Assembly (NCBI GenBank): GCA_964425575.1
Contig: CAYRMN010000033.1
Span: forward strand, 1-12,374
Length of the DNA: 12,374 nt
Reading direction: 5' to 3'
DNA from: CAYRMN01 sp964425575
Lineage (GTDB): Bacteria > Patescibacteriota > Patescibacteriia > 2-12-FULL-60-25
Positions 6,411 through 12,254 of this stretch are shown here, piece after piece. The translations under genes and the position numbers were made by a program. Below the pieces are notes generated by a model. It was not told the DNA's origin. It did not search any database and saw nothing but the letters and a program-made list of their open reading frames with translations. The first letter of the stretch is position 1. Each line of letters opens with the position of its first letter.

Positions 6411-7286
6411 CTACATTTTATAGAGCTTCTTTACGTCCCCCTCAATTCCCAATGTTCTACCCCAAATCCGTAGTCGTTTTCCATCAAATACCGTTTTTGG
6501 CCACACTAAGACATTCGCAGGACGCGATAGAAGCACGATGCAGTCAATTGAATGATTCCTTTGCACTGAGGACGTGGATGTTCCGCTCGGTTTCAAATTC
6601 TGAGGATAAAAGGGGTAAAGTGCATCGAATCTTCTTCGTTTTTCTTCAAAATACCATTTGGCTATATCCTCAACATATCTCTGCTTCATCTCTCTTGACT
6701 GACAAAACAGAAATAATATCTTTTTTCGTTGCTTCCCATCCTTTGCTTCCAGGTCGGCTATTCGTGTCAAGACTTTCCCTTTCTCTTTTTTTTCACTTTC
6801 GTGATGCCCTCCTGGATCACGCGCAAACTCTATCCGCTCCCAACCTCCATCAGGTTGAACAATAAACTCACAGAAGGAGGCCTTGTATGGAACATGAAAC
6901 GATACAGGCTTTCCCTTTTCCATAGCACGTTGTCTGGCATTAAAAATCATGGCCTCTTCTTTGCGGGCGTAACCTTTAGGTTGAAGTGATTTTATGCCGA
7001 TGAGCATATCTTCAACAGAGAAATCATCTCCATCTTGTTCATAACCAAAGGAGAAGCCTCGTTTAATAAGGAATATCGCGTGATTGAACTCGCATAGAAA
7101 ATTCAAAAAGTCCGTACCCGTGCCCTTGTCTTCAGCGTTTTGCAAGTTTTTGAGTAATGAAATCACACCAGGATTTGAATCCTTTGTTTCAAAAAGTTTC
7201 TTTTTCCAATTCATATACTCACTTCTCTCTTCGGAAGAAAAGAACGCGAGAATTTCACTTGGAGACACAGGTTCACTATCTGACAT
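6411..7286 (-). CDS. Hypothetical protein, 291 residues, no recognised domain
   Basis: This is a long, charged, soluble protein without signal peptide or membrane segment. The N-terminal half is helical and includes LNFLCEFNHAIFLIKRGFSF and a conserved-looking GKPVSFHVPYKASFCEFIV. The middle is very Lys/Glu-rich, and the C-terminal part ends in WGRTLGIEGDVKKLYK. I see no Walker, nuclease, HTH or zinc motif. It is the last gene of the minus-strand run, separated from the 157-residue membrane protein by 45 nt that hold a hairpin directly before its ATG. No ribosome-binding site is visible. The long open frame and its strand support a real gene; function unknown. Confidence 0.6.
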   Translation of the reverse strand: MSDSEPVSPSEILAFFSSEERSEYMNWKKKLFETKDSNPGVISLLKNLQNAEDKGTGTDFLNFLCEFNHAIFLIKRGFSFGYEQDGDDFSVEDMLIGIKSLQPKGYARKEEAMIFNARQRAMEKGKPVSFHVPYKASFCEFIVQPDGGWERIEFARDPGGHHESEKKEKGKVLTRIADLEAKDGKQRKKILFLFCQSREMKQRYVEDIAKWYFEEKRRRFDALYPFYPQNLKPSGTSTSSVQRNHSIDCIVLLSRPANVLVWPKTVFDGKRLRIWGRTLGIEGDVKKLYKM

Positions 7287-7288
7287 AT

Positions 7289-7322
7289 GTAGAGACTTTT
7301 GGCGAGGTACGGACCTCTCTAC
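7289..7322 (-). promoter_or_regulatory. Hairpin immediately before the ATG of the 291-residue protein gene
   Basis: GTAGAGA (7322-7316, minus strand) pairs with TCTCTAC (7295-7289), ending 2 nt before the ATG at 7286. An alternative internal hairpin uses GAGGT (7317-7313) and ACCTC (7308-7304). There is no T run after it, so a translational or RNA-stability role fits better than termination. Confidence 0.4.
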
Positions 7323-7331
7323 GCTCTTTTT

Positions 7332-7805
7332 TCAAAACTCCTGCCCTTCCGTCGGCCAATACTGTTTGGGAAGAAGTTGGAGGTAATAAATCCCACTTTT
7401 TCCCTCTGGTTTGGGTGGAACTATCAAATGATCGCCCAGCATCGGAAAAAGTGGCTGCTGGACGTATCTTCCGTCGGTTCTGATGGTGTATTCATAGGGT
7501 TCGCCGTCATACCCTTTGATGCGTTCATGTAGGCGATGAGCATGGCGAGATGGGAGCCAGATGGAGCCATCAGCCGTGGTGGTTCCCGTATAGATGACGT
7601 GGGGAAGATCACATCCAGAAACAAAACAAGGAGGATTCCAGATAATCCGTACAGGCAGATTGGCAAGCGGGGCATCTGTTTGAATGTCGTGGAATGAAAC
7701 TTTGCGAGGAATATGAGGCCAAAGAAGGAGTGCGCTGATCCCAAGCAGAGCTACGGTAGCAACAATAAATAGACTTTTAGCCGTTGTTTTAGAAAGTTGG
7801 AGCAT
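7332..7805 (-). CDS. Small membrane-anchored extracytoplasmic protein
   Basis: The 157-residue protein has one N-terminal membrane segment (about 11-30, SLFIVATVALLGISALLLW) and then an outward-facing domain of about 125 residues. The segment VSFHDIQTDAPLANLPVRI followed by GTTTADGSIWLP resembles the beta-sandwich of carboxypeptidase-regulatory-like or CNA-B-type domains, as does the conserved-looking C-terminal beta-rich part. Two cysteines (CFVSGC) could form a disulfide. It begins 16 nt after the DUF218 gene stop, so it is in the same operon. The domain comparison is by eye and weak; function unknown. Confidence 0.65.
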   Translation of the reverse strand: MLQLSKTTAKSLFIVATVALLGISALLLWPHIPRKVSFHDIQTDAPLANLPVRIIWNPPCFVSGCDLPHVIYTGTTTADGSIWLPSRHAHRLHERIKGYDGEPYEYTIRTDGRYVQQPLFPMLGDHLIVPPKPEGKSGIYYLQLLPKQYWPTEGQEF

Positions 7806-7821
7806 GTCGTTTAGAATCGGT

Positions 7822-8448
7822 TTATTTCAATGTTGGTTGATAGAAGCCCAGCATCTTCATCAAGGTGAGTAGGGCTTCCCGTTGATACCGTTCATAGCGT
7901 ATCTTCCACGTCGTTATAAATGGTAGTTCAATTCGTGGAGTAGTATGTAGACGCTCGGCAGGAAAACCGATACCTTTGATACCCAACTTATCGCATAGAT
8001 ACTGGAGTCTGGGAAGATGATATCCATGAGAAATAAAAATGACGGATCGTAGTTCAAGATGATCCTTCCGTTCAGAGATACAGGTATCTTCTGTTACGAC
8101 CGCCGATCCATCGACTTCGATCTTTGAGGAATCAACGCCTATTTGTACAAGGAAATCTTTCATGGCAGAAGCAGGGGCTTCGGTATTTGAAACCCTGACA
8201 TGCTTCACGATCCCTCGATCGAGCAAGACTTTGGCCGTTAGCAATCGTTCAGTGTTCGTTTCAGACATTGGTTGTCCTTCTTCATGCAGACCTCCAAACA
8301 CTATCGCAACATCGGCTTTGGGGAGCTGCTCAATATCGGAAACTATAGCGGTCTGGAAACGAATGATGAGCCAAGGTATCCAGGTGAGGGTATAGATCAA
8401 GAAGCAGGAGACCACGATGACTCTGAGGATGCGTTTTAGGGAGGGCAT
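7822..8448 (-). CDS. DUF218 family membrane protein (YdcF/SanA/ElyC type)
   Basis: The 208-residue protein has an N-terminal membrane anchor (about 8-29) and then the DUF218 fold: ADVAIVFGG at 45-53, SETNTERLLTA at 62-72, VRVSN at 84-88, MKDFLVQIGV at 96-105, DGSAVVTEDTC at 113-123, and the hallmark ISHGYHLPR at 139-147. Members of this family act at the cell envelope; SanA and ElyC affect vancomycin sensitivity and envelope integrity, and YdcF binds S-adenosylmethionine. The length is close to that of SanA-like proteins. It starts 6 nt after the kinase stop at 8455 and precedes a membrane protein by 16 nt. Family assignment is firm; the specific role is not known. Confidence 0.88.
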   Translation of the reverse strand: MPSLKRILRVIVVSCFLIYTLTWIPWLIIRFQTAIVSDIEQLPKADVAIVFGGLHEEGQPMSETNTERLLTAKVLLDRGIVKHVRVSNTEAPASAMKDFLVQIGVDSSKIEVDGSAVVTEDTCISERKDHLELRSVIFISHGYHLPRLQYLCDKLGIKGIGFPAERLHTTPRIELPFITTWKIRYERYQREALLTLMKMLGFYQPTLK

Positions 8449-8454
8449 ACAAAG

Positions 8455-9093
8455 CTATTGCGGCCCGATTCTGGATGCGCCTACTCTTGTAACTAAGTCC
8501 ACAACCTCCTGTAAATCATGTTCGAAGTCCTCGGTTCGTTCAACATACCTCAGAGCATTCTTTGACGCCTCTGCTTTGATCCATCGACTGTATGCCACAA
8601 CAAACTCCGCCACCTGTCTCTGCACATCAGCATCCGCTTCCTTCATCCAATCATTCGGGTTTGTATTCCTCGCCATGCCTTCTAGGACGCACTCGATATT
8701 GTGAGATCCGACGAATATGACATGAATGTTTTCTCCACCGAACTGTTCTCGAAGTTTCTGAACATGGTCTGGCAGAAGATGAACGCCTTCAATAATGAGG
8801 AACTGGGGGTCATGGATGGCCTCAGCCACCACTCGATTAATTTCTGTCTGCAAGGAGCGGGCTTCGGTGATTTGAAGCTCTACGCGTTTCTCTGGCGTGA
8901 GGGTGTTCTCAGAGGCGGTTCCAGAGAATCCTGATAGGGGGAATTTGGCCTCTCGTTCCGATTCTGGAGTCTCATGGAAGACCTTTGAACGGAGATCATC
9001 GGTCGAGATGAGGTTGGCTTTCGTATTTTGCACGAGCGCATGAGCCATGAGGCTCTTTCCGACGCGTGGCGCTCCGCCAATGAGGTAGATCAT
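8455..9093 (-). CDS. P-loop kinase, 2-phosphoglycerate kinase/AAA-like
   Basis: The 212-residue protein begins almost directly with a Walker A motif, GAPRVGKS (7-14). STDDLR (30-35) has the position and composition of the substrate-binding acidic motif of small-molecule kinases. LIIEGVHLLPD (100-110) resembles the IIEGVHLxP segment of archaeal and bacterial 2-phosphoglycerate kinases. A helical C-terminal half includes ARNTNPNDWMKEAD, a plausible lid region with R and N residues. ATP-dependent phosphorylation of a small molecule in the cytosol is likely; the substrate is not determined. It is the first gene of a tight run with DUF218 and a membrane protein. No clear promoter was found in the 125 nt upstream. 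Zeta-toxin-like kinases are an alternative, but no antitoxin gene is adjacent. Confidence 0.78.
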   Translation of the reverse strand: MIYLIGGAPRVGKSLMAHALVQNTKANLISTDDLRSKVFHETPESEREAKFPLSGFSGTASENTLTPEKRVELQITEARSLQTEINRVVAEAIHDPQFLIIEGVHLLPDHVQKLREQFGGENIHVIFVGSHNIECVLEGMARNTNPNDWMKEADADVQRQVAEFVVAYSRWIKAEASKNALRYVERTEDFEHDLQEVVDLVTRVGASRIGPQ

Positions 9094-9190
9094 GGACGAA
9101 TGCTACCCTAGAAATGGGTTACTTGGCTACCTGGATGGTTATCAATCAGCTCCTCGAACAGCACCTACTGCTATAGCGGCGATGGAACGG

Positions 9191-9209
9191 TAAAAACGAA
9201 GAGCTTCGA
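9191..9209 (-). terminator. Short terminator after the coiled-coil lipoprotein gene
   Basis: Minus-strand CGAAGCTCTTCG (9208-9197) forms a small hairpin of 4-5 bp followed directly by TTTTTA. It lies about 10 nt after the stop at 9219. The stem is short, so termination may be partial. Confidence 0.45.
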
Positions 9210-9218
9210 CTTCATAAT

Positions 9219-9722
9219 TTAATTTCCACTGGGGACTATCTTGGTGGCTCCGTCTCCATAAAAAATTTCTCCACTTTCATTTTGACAAATAATCGAATCA
9301 ACGCCGTTACAGACTTGATTGGCATCCAATGTATGCAGACCATTTTCTGTCACATATCGATGTGGAATCGCTCCATTACCACAATTTGTTGACCAGATGC
9401 ATGTAGAGTTAGAAGGATCGAGACCTGCCCATTTACGGGATACCTCCGTTATTGCGCAGCCCGCTTGGGGATGTTGATTGTCACAAGAAAATTCCAGAGG
9501 TTTCAACTTTATTTTCCGATTGATTTCCTCTGTAGCACGCTGGAAGAGATCATCTTCTGATCGCGCTTTATCAATTTTCGTTAGTGAAGACTGGTTCTCC
9601 TCGATCTGCACCAGCAGATTTCTGTTCTGCTCCTCCAACTGAGCCACTCTATTTGAATTGTCGCAACCCGCTCCAAAGAACATGAAGATTATTACCGTTG
9701 TTAACAGAATATGCTTGCTCAT
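9219..9722 (-). CDS. Small lipoprotein with N-terminal coiled coil
   Basis: The 167-residue protein has a lipoprotein signal (ILLTTVIIFMFFGAGC) with the lipid-attachment cysteine at C20. A coiled-coil segment follows (about 26-65, VAQLEEQNRNLLVQIEENQ). The C-terminal domain (about 75-167) has six cysteines spaced as three likely disulfides. I recognise no named family. No promoter or Shine-Dalgarno lies directly before the ATG. The nearest upstream promoter drives the structured RNA at 9753-9906, whose terminator ends 31 nt before this ATG. The gene may therefore depend on read-through of that terminator. Confidence 0.72.
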   Translation of the reverse strand: MSKHILLTTVIIFMFFGAGCDNSNRVAQLEEQNRNLLVQIEENQSSLTKIDKARSEDDLFQRATEEINRKIKLKPLEFSCDNQHPQAGCAITEVSRKWAGLDPSNSTCIWSTNCGNGAIPHRYVTENGLHTLDANQVCNGVDSIICQNESGEIFYGDGATKIVPSGN

Positions 9723-9752
9723 AACTTTTTAAGATGAGTTAAAGATGCCCCA

Positions 9753-9906
9753 TAAACAAAAGGACACCCCTTCAGGTGTCTTAGGCCCAAACAGCAGGAA
9801 CGAGTCCGTGCTGCTTGTTATCAGGGGTGCCCATTACGGCGCACCACTGACTCGCAAGCAAGGCAAAATATGCCCCACAATAATTCCCACTGTTTGAACC
9901 TAAGAC
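9753..9906 (-). ncRNA. Structured small RNA or attenuating leader, 6S-like architecture
   Basis: The predicted start G at 9906 is exactly 7 nt past the -10 element and is the first base of the closing stem. That stem pairs 9906-9890 with 9794-9778 over 17 positions (15 Watson-Crick, 2 G-U). Inside is a large asymmetric bubble of about 28 nt on the 5' side and 13 nt on the 3' side. An apical arm follows: TTGCTTG with CAAGCAG, then TCAG with CTGA, then GGTGC with GCACC. A terminator closes the unit. Closing stem, central bubble and apical stem are the plan of 6S RNA, but I see no sequence proof. An alternative hairpin, AGCACGGA with TCCTGCT, competes with both stems. The terminator 31 nt before a gene also allows a riboswitch-like leader. 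A free RNA is somewhat more likely. Confidence 0.6.
9755..9780 (-). terminator. Terminator of the minus-strand structured RNA
   Basis: Minus-strand GACACC (9780-9775), a 6-nt loop and GGTGTC (9768-9763) are followed by CTTTTGTTT. The base of this stem shares three nucleotides (9778-9780) with the 3' arm of the RNA's closing stem, so the two helices compete at their junction. Confidence 0.7.
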
Positions 9907-9912
9907 AACGCT

Positions 9913-9941
9913 AATATGCTCCTTTTTCAGCAAAGCGTCAA
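9913..9941 (-). promoter_or_regulatory. Promoter of the minus-strand structured RNA
   Basis: Minus-strand TTGACG (9941-9936), a 17-nt spacer and CATATT (9918-9913) place the start at 9906, the first base of the RNA's closing stem. The agreement between promoter and structure supports both calls. Confidence 0.65.
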
Positions 9942-9952
9942 AATACAGTCTG

Positions 9953-9985
9953 TTGTTTTTCTGATGGCCAAAAGTGTGCTATAAT
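9953..9985 (+). promoter_or_regulatory. Extended -10 promoter of the plus-strand structured RNA
   Basis: TATAAT (9980-9985) is consensus and is preceded by TGC, giving the extended -10 form TGnTATAAT. The upstream TTGTTT (9953-9958) is 21 nt away, too far for a normal -35, so the extended -10 probably carries recognition. Start near 9992. The promoter diverges from the one at 9913-9941. Confidence 0.6.
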
Positions 9986-9991
9986 ATACAT

Positions 9992-10318
9992 ACCTTCTCA
10001 AGAACTCTCTTGAGAAGACAGGAAGGATCTTGAGATCGAATAGAGATAGTCCTGATCTCAGACCTTCCAATAATTGGACTTTTCTACAACAAAAGAGGAA
10101 AAACCAGGCTGGAGCCACTTTCTGCACGAGCAGGGATCGACGCACGGCGTTAAAGTGAAGTGGCGAAAGCGCGTTTGAGACCAAAGTTCCGCCCATTCGG
10201 TCAGGAGCATGGTAGAGATACTGAGAAATACTGACTTGTTAGACGGAGGTCAAAAACCACAGCAATGCACAAATCTCTTTTGATTTGGATATTGGCAAGG
10301 TTTTTGACCTCTTTTTGT
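9992..10318 (+). ncRNA. Large structured RNA candidate of unknown class
   Basis: From the predicted start, stems follow almost without a break: CTTCTCAAGA (9994-10003) with 10008-10017, 10 bp and a 4-nt loop; GGAAGG plus TGAGATC (10021-10037) with GATCTCA plus CCTTCC (10054-10068); CTTTT (10079-10083) with AAAAG (10091-10095); a three-way junction closed by CCACTT (10115-10120) and AAGTGG (10158-10163) holding hairpins CTGC/GCAG and ACGC/GCGT; a GAAA-capped hairpin at 10163-10170; and AGGTCAAAAACC (10247-10258) with 10299-10310, 12 perfect pairs enclosing a 6-bp hairpin (10270-10287). A U tract (10312-10316) then ends the unit like a terminator. No open frame here looks coding. Stems are seen; transcription and function are inferred. 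Large ornate RNAs of phages and islands (GOLLD, ROOL) are the closest known concept, but no family match is claimed. Confidence 0.6.
10299..10316 (+). terminator. Terminator-like end of the large RNA
   Basis: The 3' arm of the 12-bp stem (10299-10310) is followed by CTTTTTG. The apical region between the arms is long (40 nt) but itself folds, so it could act as a Rho-independent terminator or simply close a domain within a longer RNA. Confidence 0.5.
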
Positions 10319-10342
10319 TGCGTGAGTCTCTCGGCAACCAAC

Positions 10343-10503
10343 GTATCGGAGATGTTCCCACTCTGACGATACCTCCGCTAAACGAGGTAAAACTGGCCGT
10401 CTGTGCGTTACGTAAACGTGCTCGGTCTGTCCCCGACAGGACTTCAGAACCCCTTGCCTGAGGAAGGAGCAGCCTGACCTTGGGTTCTTCCCTCTGAAGT
10501 CCT
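10343..10503 (+). other. Second structured non-coding block before the small protein gene
   Basis: GTATCG (10343-10348) pairs with CGATAC (10367-10372). ACCTC (10371-10375) can pair with GAGGT (10384-10388). CTGTC/GACAG forms a 3-nt-loop hairpin at 10427-10439. AGGACTTCAGA (10438-10448) pairs perfectly with TCTGAAGTCCT (10493-10503), continued inside by AACCC with GGGTT across a bulge. The block may be the 3' domain of the upstream RNA or a separate leader. Nothing in it looks coding. Confidence 0.5.
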
Positions 10504-10522
10504 GAAGACAGAACAACTTAAA

Positions 10523-10528
10523 TATAAT
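10523..10528 (+). promoter_or_regulatory. -10 element candidate for the small protein, excisionase and integrase genes
   Basis: TATAAT at 10523-10528 would start a transcript near 10535, 33 nt before the ATG at 10568. No good -35 is visible at the usual distance. A small hairpin (CCCTC with GAGGG, 10537-10560) would cover the ribosome-binding site. Confidence 0.35.
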
Positions 10529-10567
10529 TTTTCAACTCCCTCGCCTCACTAGGGAGAGGGAATCTGT

Positions 10568-10792
10568 ATGCCTAAAAAGTTTGTTCAAACCACATATTAT
10601 CCCGATCTTTGCCCTTGGTGCATGAGGCAGCAAATCATTACCACGGCTATCAAAACCGCCTTATTGAAAGCTTGCCCTGACAAGGAGAAATGCGGATATC
10701 GAACCTGGATACCCAAAGAACTCCTCACATTCAAGCAACGCCTCAAGTACTACGATCCCATCAGATACCTGAGGGAGTTCGGAGGGAAATAA
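10568..10792 (+). CDS. Small four-cysteine protein, putative zinc-binding
   Basis: The 74-residue basic protein has C15-P-W-C18 and C36-x5-C42, a spacing that could bind one zinc ion as a ribbon or knuckle. A Lys/Arg/Tyr-rich C-terminal tail follows (FKQRLKYYDPIRYLREF). The ATG has a strong GGGAGAGGG (10552-10560) 7 nt upstream, supporting the start. It lies between the structured RNA block and the excisionase gene, 30 nt before the latter, on the same strand. A nucleic-acid-binding role, possibly with the adjacent RNA or recombination genes, is inferred from size, charge and position only. I do not recognise a named family. Confidence 0.65.
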   Translation: MPKKFVQTTYYPDLCPWCMRQQIITTAIKTALLKACPDKEKCGYRTWIPKELLTFKQRLKYYDPIRYLREFGGK

Positions 10793-10822
10793 TAGACCTT
10801 ACGTCATCACCCATTATCAACT

Positions 10823-11092
10823 ATGATCAAATCATCCTCTCAATCGGCTGCTCCTCGACAATTAAAAAATATGACGGAAACAGCAAACATGACACTGGAT
10901 GCTGACCTTGAATTCCTGAACCTCAAAGAAGTGGCTGAAATTCTCCGCATGGCCCAGATCAGTGTTTATCGGCTTGTGGCAAAACGAGCACTTCCCGTGT
11001 ATCGCGCCTGTCGCAAAATTCTGTTCAAAAGACAGGATGTGCTCGATTATTTGGAACGAAATCGTGAAGATGCGGGATATGGCGGTTCATAA
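10823..11092 (+). CDS. Excisionase-like HTH protein (MerR-type / HTH_17)
   Basis: Up to 89 residues. Residues ~31-82 form a typical excisionase-type winged helix: FLNLKEVAEILRM (helix and turn), ISVYRLVAKRALPVY (recognition helix), then KILFKRQDVLDYLERN, the wing and final helix. Such proteins bind element ends and direct a tyrosine recombinase towards excision, and some repress the integrase promoter. The start is uncertain: ATGs at 10823, 10871 and 10889 all precede the domain and none has a clear ribosome-binding site. Its stop at 11090-11092 overlaps the integrase start by 14-23 nt, so the two are translated together, an arrangement typical for element recombination modules. Confidence 0.78.
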   Translation: MIKSSSQSAAPRQLKNMTETANMTLDADLEFLNLKEVAEILRMAQISVYRLVAKRALPVYRACRKILFKRQDVLDYLERNREDAGYGGS

Positions 11093-12197
11093 GCGCAAAG
11101 GAGCGTGGACAGTAGATTTCCAATTTCGACATAGGCGTTACCGTCGAGTGAGCCCTCAAAACACACGAGAAGGAGCCCTTGCTTATGAGGCCTATCTGAA
11201 AGGGCTGATCACTCGTGGCGAGGCGCTACCATCGAATGAAAAAAAGAACGTCGAAAGCAAGGAAAAGAGCCTTGAACAATTTGCTCCTGAATGGCTGACC
11301 AACTACGTCCAAGTGAATAATAAGCCCTCCGAACAAGGGAACAAGCGCCACGCCCTCAAAAAGCACCTTCTCCCCCACTTTAAGGGCTATCTCCTCAAAG
11401 AGATAACCGCTCAGGATATTGAAGCCTTCAAAGCCAAGAAACTGGGGGAAGGACTGAAAGCAAAATCCATCAACAATCTTACCGCTGTTCTTCGCAAGTG
11501 CCTGGTAACGGCCCAAGAATGGGGCTTCCTCGAAATTGTACCGCGAATTAGACCTCTGAAAACCGAGACATCAAAATATAAGTTCTTAACTAAACAGGAA
11601 GAGGAGTGCTTATTGCAGGCGATTGATGACCCATTCTGGAGGGCGATGATCCTGACAGCATTAAAAACAGGCCTGCGCTTCTCTGAATTGGTAGGACTGG
11701 AGTGGGAAGACATAAATTTTGAAGAACGTGATCTCTGTGTCAGAAGAGCCAATGTTCGTGGACACGTTGGCACTCCAAAGAATAATCGAATTCGCCACAT
11801 CCCCCTCATCTCGAATACCGTAGCGGCACTAAAAGAAATCTGGCGTCCCAGCGGCCTCGTATTCCCCTATCAGGGCACTTGGATGCGATATGAGGTCGGC
11901 AGGCTCCATCTTGCAAATTACTGCAAAAAGGCGAATATTCAAATCGTGGCATGGCACGCACTACGGCATACCTTTGCAACCCGCTTAGTATCCGCTGGAG
12001 CGCCTCTCAAGGCCGTACAGGATCTCATGGGGCACTCAACGATCATCATGACCACACGATATTCTCACCTCAATCAAAATGATCTTCGAAGAGCTGTTTC
12101 GCTTCTTGAAACAGAAACAAAATCTAATTTGGTGTCAGCATCGTGTCAGCTGGAAAAAGATTCGCTCGAAAAATTATTCCAAAATATCTCCTTATAA
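11079..12197 (+). CDS. int: Tyrosine recombinase / phage-type integrase
   Basis: The protein is complete, 372 residues from the ATG at 11079; an in-frame ATG at 11070 is nearly as good. The upstream open frame is a shadow of the excisionase gene. Residues ~3-45 form the arm-binding domain (KRKGAWTVDFQFRHRRYRR). Residues ~63-165 are the SAM-like core-binding domain. The catalytic domain from ~170 has R200 (TGLRFSEL), K234 (TPKNNR), H293 and R296 (WHALRH), H319 (MGHS) and the nucleophile Y328 (TTRYSH). All six active-site positions are present, so it should be active. It cuts and rejoins att DNA through a covalent 3'-phosphotyrosine. The gene ends 57 nt before the right 28-bp repeat, the usual place for an element's own integrase. 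The C-terminal tail past Y328 is about 45 residues. Confidence 0.93.
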   Translation: MAVHKRKGAWTVDFQFRHRRYRRVSPQNTREGALAYEAYLKGLITRGEALPSNEKKNVESKEKSLEQFAPEWLTNYVQVNNKPSEQGNKRHALKKHLLPHFKGYLLKEITAQDIEAFKAKKLGEGLKAKSINNLTAVLRKCLVTAQEWGFLEIVPRIRPLKTETSKYKFLTKQEEECLLQAIDDPFWRAMILTALKTGLRFSELVGLEWEDINFEERDLCVRRANVRGHVGTPKNNRIRHIPLISNTVAALKEIWRPSGLVFPYQGTWMRYEVGRLHLANYCKKANIQIVAWHALRHTFATRLVSAGAPLKAVQDLMGHSTIIMTTRYSHLNQNDLRRAVSLLETETKSNLVSASCQLEKDSLEKLFQNISL

Positions 12198-12224
12198 GCC
12201 TCAAATCTCTCCTCAACAAACGAA

Positions 12225-12251
12225 AAAGCACCGTCACTAGAACGATGCTTT
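12225..12251 (-). terminator. Terminator beyond the right tRNA-like 3' end
   Basis: Minus-strand AAAGCATCGT (12251-12242) pairs with ACGGTGCTTT (12234-12225), 10 bp with one G-U, followed by TTCG after a T run. It sits 3 nt beyond the right repeat, the same layout as at the left copy but with a different stem sequence. It may also weakly end the convergent integrase transcript. Confidence 0.65.
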
Positions 12252-12254
12252 ATC

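Noticed and set aside
8455..9093. Zeta-type toxin reading of the P-loop kinase
   Set aside because: No small antitoxin gene is adjacent, and the IIEGVHLLP segment fits 2-phosphoglycerate-kinase-like proteins better.
10134..10142. GGATCGACG recalls the conserved start of tmRNA
   Set aside because: No tag reading frame or tRNA-like 3' end follows at the proper distance, and the bases are explained by the local three-way junction.
9927..10196. 89-codon minus-strand open frame across the structured RNA
   Set aside because: No ribosome-binding site and no family resemblance; the frame runs through the promoters and stems of the RNA locus.
10462..10474. GGAAGGAGCAGCC resembles the conserved loop of bacterial SRP RNA
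   Set aside because: One base is missing relative to the SRP motif, and the bases before the GGAA loop (GA) cannot close it as the SRP hairpin requires. Taken as a chance likeness.
10250..10516. 88-codon minus-strand open frame
   Set aside because: It crosses the long inverted repeats, has no ribosome-binding site and looks like a shadow of structured sequence.
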